NCBI RefSeq assembly: GCF_003627755.1
Contig: NZ_CP032695.1
Span: forward strand, 744,001-808,000
Reading direction: 5' to 3'
DNA length: 64,000 nucleotides
From: Rhizobium jaguaris
GTDB lineage: Bacteria > Pseudomonadota > Alphaproteobacteria > Rhizobiales > Rhizobiaceae
The notes under the pieces were generated by a model. It saw only the letters and a program-made list of their open reading frames with translations. It did no database searches and was not told where the DNA came from. The translations under genes were made by a program, and so were the position numbers. Shown in pieces: positions 60,101 to 64,000 of the stretch (the stretch's first letter is position 1; each line of letters starts with the position of its first letter).

Positions 60101-61618
60101 TCACTCCGACGGCTGAATTTGGGCACGCCGAGCCGCTCCGGCGTTGAAAATGAGGAAGCTGATGACGGACATGATCCAGACGCCGATCGCGCCGTAGAGC
60201 ATCACCCAGCCGAAGCCGTTCGCCAGCGCCTGATGCACGATCGGAGGGGTCAGCCCTGGGACGGACACGCTGTCGCCCGCGGCGATCCTCTCGGCGAGCG
60301 GACGAAGTTGGGTCGCTTTCAGGTCAGGCAGCGCTTCCTTGAGATGTGCCGCCACACCGGTCGCAAGGATGAAGCCCATGACCGCAATGTTAACGGCAAG
60401 CGAGACCATGCGCGCGCTCATGTCGATCCCGGAGGCCATGCCTGCGCGGTCGCTCGATACCGAGCCTGTCGTCGTGTTGGTGACGGGCGTGTTCGCGATC
60501 CCGAGACCGATGCCGGCGAGCAAGCATCCGGGCAGCATCGTCAGCCAGCTCGGGTGCGCTGCAGCGCTGCCGAACTTCATCAGGAAGAAGCCGACGCCGA
60601 TCGTGAACAGTCCGGCGGGAATGACCAGATTGGGCTGATAGCGAAGCGACAGGCGCTCGGCGAACGGCGGCATGATCAAAGTCGGAACCGTATAGGCGAG
60701 CAGAGAAAAGCCCGCCGAAACGCTGTCGTAACCCAGGCCGACCTGCATCCAGATCGGCAGATAGATCATGAACGGCCAAAAGCTGGTGTTCATCGCCGAC
60801 GAACCGACGATCGCGCCCGAAAAAGGGCGGATGCCGAACACTGAGAAGTCGAACATGGGCCGCGGATTGACCTTCTCGGCAATGACAAACCCGATGAAGC
60901 CCGCGACGGAGATGCCAAGGATCGCAAGGCCCGTCGTGCTGCCAAAGCCGAGATCCGGGCCCTGTGTGATGTAGAAGGCGAGACAGAAGACAGCCACTGA
61001 AAGCGTCAGGATGCCGGCGGTGTCGAGGCGGCTAGCTTGCGGGTCCTTCGACTCATGCACGCCGGTTACCGAAAGCAGGAAGGCGAGGACAGCCAGCGCG
61101 ACGTGGATGAGGAACACCCACCTCCAGCTCGATACAGCGACGATCCCGCCGCCGATGATCGGCCCGAAGCCCAGGCCGATGCCAAAGATGACGCCCCACC
61201 AACCCCAGGCGATCGCTCGCTCCCGACCGCCCTGAAATTCATAGGACAGCACCGCGATCTGGCAGATCAGCAGTGCGCCGCCGCTCATGCCCTGAAGAAA
61301 CCGCGCGACGATGAGCGTCTGGACATTCGGAGCCAGGCCGCAGATCAGCGATGTGATGCAGAAGGCGGCGATCGCAATCAGAAAGATGCGCTTTCGGCCG
61401 TAGCGATCCGCCAACGCGCCGACCGCCATGAGCACGGTCGTGACCGCGATCGTGTAGGCGTTCATCACCCACTGGAGCTGCTTGAAGTCTGCGTGCAGGA
61501 CCTCTTCCTGGGTCGGCAGGATCGTCGGAATGCTGGAGATTTCTAGCCCAAACATCAGGCACGCGAGGCAGACAGCGGAGAGAATGACGGCGCCCCGGCG
61601 AGAAAAAGCATTGGGCAT
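60101..61618 (-). CDS. MFS drug exporter (EmrB/QacA, DHA2-like)
   Basis: A 505-residue inner-membrane exporter with 14 hydrophobic segments expected. The start MPNAFSRRGAVILSAV at 61618 has AAAGG upstream. Motif A between TM2 and TM3 is VGALADRYGRKRIFLIAIAA; motif C in TM5 is WGVIFGIGLGFGPIIGGGIV; TM1 lacks the usual D of DHA2 motif D1 but has FGLEISSIPTILP. It ends with ISFLIFNAGAARRAQ. Substrates are unknown. It is divergent from the LysR gene at 61770, which probably regulates it. The 151-bp gap holds a minus-strand TATAAT at 61742-61747. Confidence 0.92.
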   Translation of the reverse strand: MPNAFSRRGAVILSAVCLACLMFGLEISSIPTILPTQEEVLHADFKQLQWVMNAYTIAVTTVLMAVGALADRYGRKRIFLIAIAAFCITSLICGLAPNVQTLIVARFLQGMSGGALLICQIAVLSYEFQGGRERAIAWGWWGVIFGIGLGFGPIIGGGIVAVSSWRWVFLIHVALAVLAFLLSVTGVHESKDPQASRLDTAGILTLSVAVFCLAFYITQGPDLGFGSTTGLAILGISVAGFIGFVIAEKVNPRPMFDFSVFGIRPFSGAIVGSSAMNTSFWPFMIYLPIWMQVGLGYDSVSAGFSLLAYTVPTLIMPPFAERLSLRYQPNLVIPAGLFTIGVGFFLMKFGSAAAHPSWLTMLPGCLLAGIGLGIANTPVTNTTTGSVSSDRAGMASGIDMSARMVSLAVNIAVMGFILATGVAAHLKEALPDLKATQLRPLAERIAAGDSVSVPGLTPPIVHQALANGFGWVMLYGAIGVWIMSVISFLIFNAGAARRAQIQPSE

Positions 61619-61769
61619 GGTTCGGCCTTTCGACGTGTTGGTCGGCAGCCGACGATCCGAAATGGGAGGGGAGCGCGGGTCCGCCGCATATTGTGCGTGG
61701 GCCAAACGTAGGCGGCGCTTGTTCATTTTGGAATTGGATGATTATATATTTCAGTGACAACAAATCCGG

Positions 61770-62702
61770 ATGGATCACATGACCACGCTGGACGTCGACG
61801 CCGTCAAGGCCTTCGTGGCGATCGCCGATTTGCGGAGCTTTACGCGAGCTGCTGAAACGCTGGGCACGACGCAAGGCGCGATCAGCGTCAAGCTGAAGAG
61901 GCTGGAAGATCAGCTCGGGCAAAAGCTGGTCGAGCGGACGCCGCGCCAAGTGCGTCTCTCGGCGCAGGGCGCGGTCTTCATCGAGTCAGCCCGTGACTTC
62001 CTCGCAGCCCATGACCGAGCCGTGGCGGGGCTGACGTCAACGCGGCGCCGGTTCGGCCTCGGCATCGCAAGCCATGTCGGCGGACCGGAGCTCCCGACGC
62101 TGCTGGCTCGCCTGCACGCCCACGACCCTTCTCTCACCATTGAAGTCCGGCTCGACGACTCCCGCGACTTGCTCAACGCGTTCGACCGTGGCGAGATCGA
62201 TGCGGCGATCATCCGTCGCGAAGACGACCGACGGGACGGCGAAGTCCTCGCGCCGGAGCATTTCGGCTGGTTCGCAACTCCTGATTTCGAGTTTCGCGCC
62301 GGCGAGCCGCTGCGGCTCGCGGCCTCCTCGGCGACCTGTGCCATTCGCAATCTCACGAACCGGGCGCTGGATGAGGCTGGAATTCCCTGGACGGAAGTCT
62401 TCCTCGGCTGCGGGAACTTCGCTGTTGCGGAAGCGGTCTCCGCCGGCCTGGCCACCTCGGTTTTCTCCTGCCGGCTGGCGCCGCCTGGTACGGTGGAAGT
62501 CAGCCGGCGGTTCGGATTGCCTGCGGTTCCCTCATCGGAGATCGTTCTGCTCTCGACGCTTTCGGACGCAAAGTCTCGCGCGGCGCTCCGAACACTTGCA
62601 GCAGCCTTCCGCGAACATCGTCCGCCCGTGGCCGCAGGCGCCGCTCCGAGACCTGAGCCCGCGCGCCGTCGTGGCGTCCGCCCGCTGAGCAGCGTCTCGT
62701 GA
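61770..62702 (+). CDS. LysR-family transcriptional regulator
   Basis: A 310-residue regulator. The helix-turn-helix is VDAVKAFVAIADLRSFTRAA, TLGTTQGAISVKLKRLEDQL GQKLVER; the effector-binding domain follows from about residue 90 (FGLGIASHVGGPELPTLLAR). The C-terminal 30 residues are Pro/Arg-rich. Divergent from the MFS exporter, 151 bp between the start codons, the common layout in which a LysR protein controls the neighbouring gene. Inducer unknown. The start may be ATG 61770 or ATG 61779. Confidence 0.92.
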   Translation: MDHMTTLDVDAVKAFVAIADLRSFTRAAETLGTTQGAISVKLKRLEDQLGQKLVERTPRQVRLSAQGAVFIESARDFLAAHDRAVAGLTSTRRRFGLGIASHVGGPELPTLLARLHAHDPSLTIEVRLDDSRDLLNAFDRGEIDAAIIRREDDRRDGEVLAPEHFGWFATPDFEFRAGEPLRLAASSATCAIRNLTNRALDEAGIPWTEVFLGCGNFAVAEAVSAGLATSVFSCRLAPPGTVEVSRRFGLPAVPSSEIVLLSTLSDAKSRAALRTLAAAFREHRPPVAAGAAPRPEPARRRGVRPLSSVS

Positions 62703-62751
62703 AGGCGATCACCTCGTCACTGTCGAGTGACGGGCCTATGTCATTGCCCGT

Positions 62752-63663
62752 CTAGCGCCGGGCGCGTGGGAGCGAGGGCTTAATTTGCTTTCCCTCGAAC
62801 AGTGCCCGGTCCGAGGCGAACGCCTTCGCCAGGAAGTCGAGCGTCGCGCGGATGCGGGCGGTGCGCCGTAGGTCGTTATGGGTGAGCAGCCAGAGCGTCG
62901 ACCGCGGCTCCGTCAGCGCTTTCGGCGCGAGACGCCGAAGCCCGGGCGTGGGGTCGCCTAGGTAACAGGGGAGCAAGGCGAGGCCCAGGCCGGCGAGCGT
63001 CGCGTCGCGCAACGCGGGCAGCGCGTCGACGCGGCAGGTGATGCGCGCCGCGCGCAGGTTCTCGTAAATCCAACGGCCGATCACTGTGCTCGCCAGGGCA
63101 TCGTCGAGCCCGATCCACTCGTGAGCCAATAGGTCTTTTTCTTCGTTCCGGGACAGATAGGCCCGCGACCCATAAATCGCGTGCGCGATGTCCGCGACGC
63201 GCCGCCCCACCAAGATCTCGGGCGGCTCCGGGGTGGGCCGGATTGCGATTTCCGCTTCCCGGCGCGTGAGGTTTGCCATCGTATTCGAAACGGCGACTTC
63301 GACTTGAATTTCCGGATGGACCGCCCGCATCGCCGGCAGGTGCCGCATTAGAATCGTGCCAAGTGTATCCGTCGTGGTGATCCGAACGACGCCCGAAGGC
63401 CTCAGGTCCTGGCCGGAAAGCCTCCGTTCTAGGCTGAGCACCTCGTCTTCAAGACGGGCCGCTGTCTCGGCCGCTGTCTCGCCAGCAGGCGTCGGCACAT
63501 AGCCGTCACGGAAACGATCGAACAGCCGAACCCCGATCTGTTCCTCGACTGCACCCAACCTACGGAACACGGTCGAGTGAGTTACGCCGAGCCGTCGTGC
63601 GGCGCCCGAAAGGGTGCCTTCGCGTGAGACCGCGAGAACAACACGGAGATCGTCCCATTCCAT
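62752..63663 (-). CDS. LysR-family transcriptional regulator
   Basis: A 303-residue regulator of the single-chain LysR type with N-terminal MEWDDLRVVLAVSREGTLSG AARRLGVTHSTVFRRLGAVE, where the recognition helix has the less common THSTVFRRL. The effector domain has VVRITTTDTLGTILMRHLPA and ALLPCYLGDPTPGLRRL. It converges with the LysR gene at 61770 (49 bp between stops). The target is probably the divergent neighbour at 63732 or outside the window. Confidence 0.92.
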   Translation of the reverse strand: MEWDDLRVVLAVSREGTLSGAARRLGVTHSTVFRRLGAVEEQIGVRLFDRFRDGYVPTPAGETAAETAARLEDEVLSLERRLSGQDLRPSGVVRITTTDTLGTILMRHLPAMRAVHPEIQVEVAVSNTMANLTRREAEIAIRPTPEPPEILVGRRVADIAHAIYGSRAYLSRNEEKDLLAHEWIGLDDALASTVIGRWIYENLRAARITCRVDALPALRDATLAGLGLALLPCYLGDPTPGLRRLAPKALTEPRSTLWLLTHNDLRRTARIRATLDFLAKAFASDRALFEGKQIKPSLPRARR

Positions 63664-63731
63664 CAGCTGTCCATTTCTGCGAACACGGTTTGCCGAAACT
63701 CAGAATACCTGTTCGGCAGCGGACATGCTAG

Positions 63732-63962
63732 ATGATCGGTGCCGACGGCATTGCCGATGTCCGGAGAGACTTGATGGTTCAGATGAGAGGGCCCCGCCGC
63801 GCTACGGGTCTGCGTGCATCTCGATCCTTTCCGCTTCTCTGGCTCGCATTGGCGGTCGCGGCGGCCTTGCTCGCGTGGCTCGCGATATCGGCTGTGAAGT
63901 CGGGCGGCTTGGACCGTCTGCTGCCGAAGGACCAGCCCTTCGCCCCTTATTTCACGACCTGA
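63732..63962 (+). CDS. Small hypothetical membrane protein
   Basis: A 76-residue frame (possible internal start MVQMRGPRRATGL at 63774) with one hydrophobic helix (PLLWLALAVAAALLAWLAIS) and the polar tail KSGGLDRLLPKDQPFAPYFTT. Single-span protein with cytosolic basic N-terminus. No family recognised. Divergent from the LysR regulator at 62752 with a 68-bp gap, so it may be its target. Beyond it, 38 bases to the window edge hold nothing visible. Confidence 0.5.
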   Translation: MIGADGIADVRRDLMVQMRGPRRATGLRASRSFPLLWLALAVAAALLAWLAISAVKSGGLDRLLPKDQPFAPYFTT

Positions 63963-64000
63963 CGCTGCCGCCACGAACAGGAGCTGCAACAGGTTTTCAA

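Noticed and set aside
60089..60844. Long plus-strand frame opposite the MFS exporter
   Set aside because: Arg/His/Asp-rich composition typical of an antisense frame; the minus strand encodes a clear membrane transporter.
1..64000. CRISPR arrays, tRNA or rRNA genes
   Set aside because: No regularly spaced repeats and no tRNA- or rRNA-like sequence was noticed on either strand; a covariance-model scan would be needed to exclude small RNAs.

Overview
The window is a 64 kb stretch of high-GC DNA with genes on both strands. It most resembles accessory DNA (plasmid, chromid or genomic island) of a rhizobium-like alphaproteobacterium (Hyphomicrobiales). Support for this comes from the gene families (PAS and MASE4 histidine kinases, DUF1003, DUF2171, DUF427 and DUF1993 stress-type proteins, an L,D-transpeptidase, quinone oxidoreductase paralogues, an IorAB-type molybdenum oxidoreductase), the codon style, and the high density of insertion sequences and gene fragments. 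There are no rRNA, tRNA, ribosomal, replication or conjugation genes, so the replicon cannot be named.

Layout. 0-5.6 kb: a PAS-domain sensor cut by the window edge, a GreA/GreB-C-like protein, a peroxiredoxin-like protein, a D-2-hydroxyacid dehydrogenase behind a structured leader, and an isoprenylcysteine methyltransferase-like membrane protein. 6-17 kb: DUF1003, an IS110 element, a zinc-independent quinone oxidoreductase, an ECF sigma remnant, egtB, DUF2171, transaldolase, DUF427, an AraC regulator and DUF1993. 17.2-19.8 kb: an IS66 element. 20-31 kb: gene debris, a second copy of the hydroxyacid dehydrogenase leader, an NAD(P)-binding protein, a cupin, an RND efflux pair bracketed by two copies of a PNPOx-like gene, a NUDIX gene fused tail-to-tail with a PemK/Phd-type toxin-antitoxin pair. 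32-44 kb: a signalling island (three histidine kinases, GAF-EAL phosphodiesterase, OmpR-type regulator, PilZ protein) plus an L,D-transpeptidase. 44.7-50 kb: cytochrome P460, a small protein with an azoreductase, then a frameshifted quinone oxidoreductase and iorAB set. 50.9-57.1 kb: an SbmA/YddA-like ABC protein with eroded ATPase motifs, and a LolD/FtsX/AttH-like three-gene unit. 57.2-58.9 kb: an AbiE type IV toxin-antitoxin operon. 59-64 kb: debris, an MFS exporter divergent from a LysR regulator, and a second LysR gene.

The intact genes mostly concern stress protection (thiol peroxidase-like, ergothioneine step, quinone/azo reduction, efflux, cell-wall cross-linking), signal transduction and plasmid/phage-type addiction. 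The window is rich in duplications: the leader (about 320 bp, 15.8 kb apart), the PNPOx block (about 0.7 kb, 6.2 kb apart), three copies of an msrB-upstream repeat, two quinone oxidoreductase paralogues, and three copies of a MARGDF leader motif. Many genes are broken by one-base shifts, mostly losses in G/C-rich sequence, clustered at 46-49 kb. These may be real decay or consensus errors.

I found no clear new defence or biosynthetic system. The best candidates for something undescribed are the duplicated terminator-containing leader, the repeated MARGDF leader motif, and the ABC exporter that appears to have lost its ATPase motifs. No computation was run; all family calls are from reading the protein sequences.
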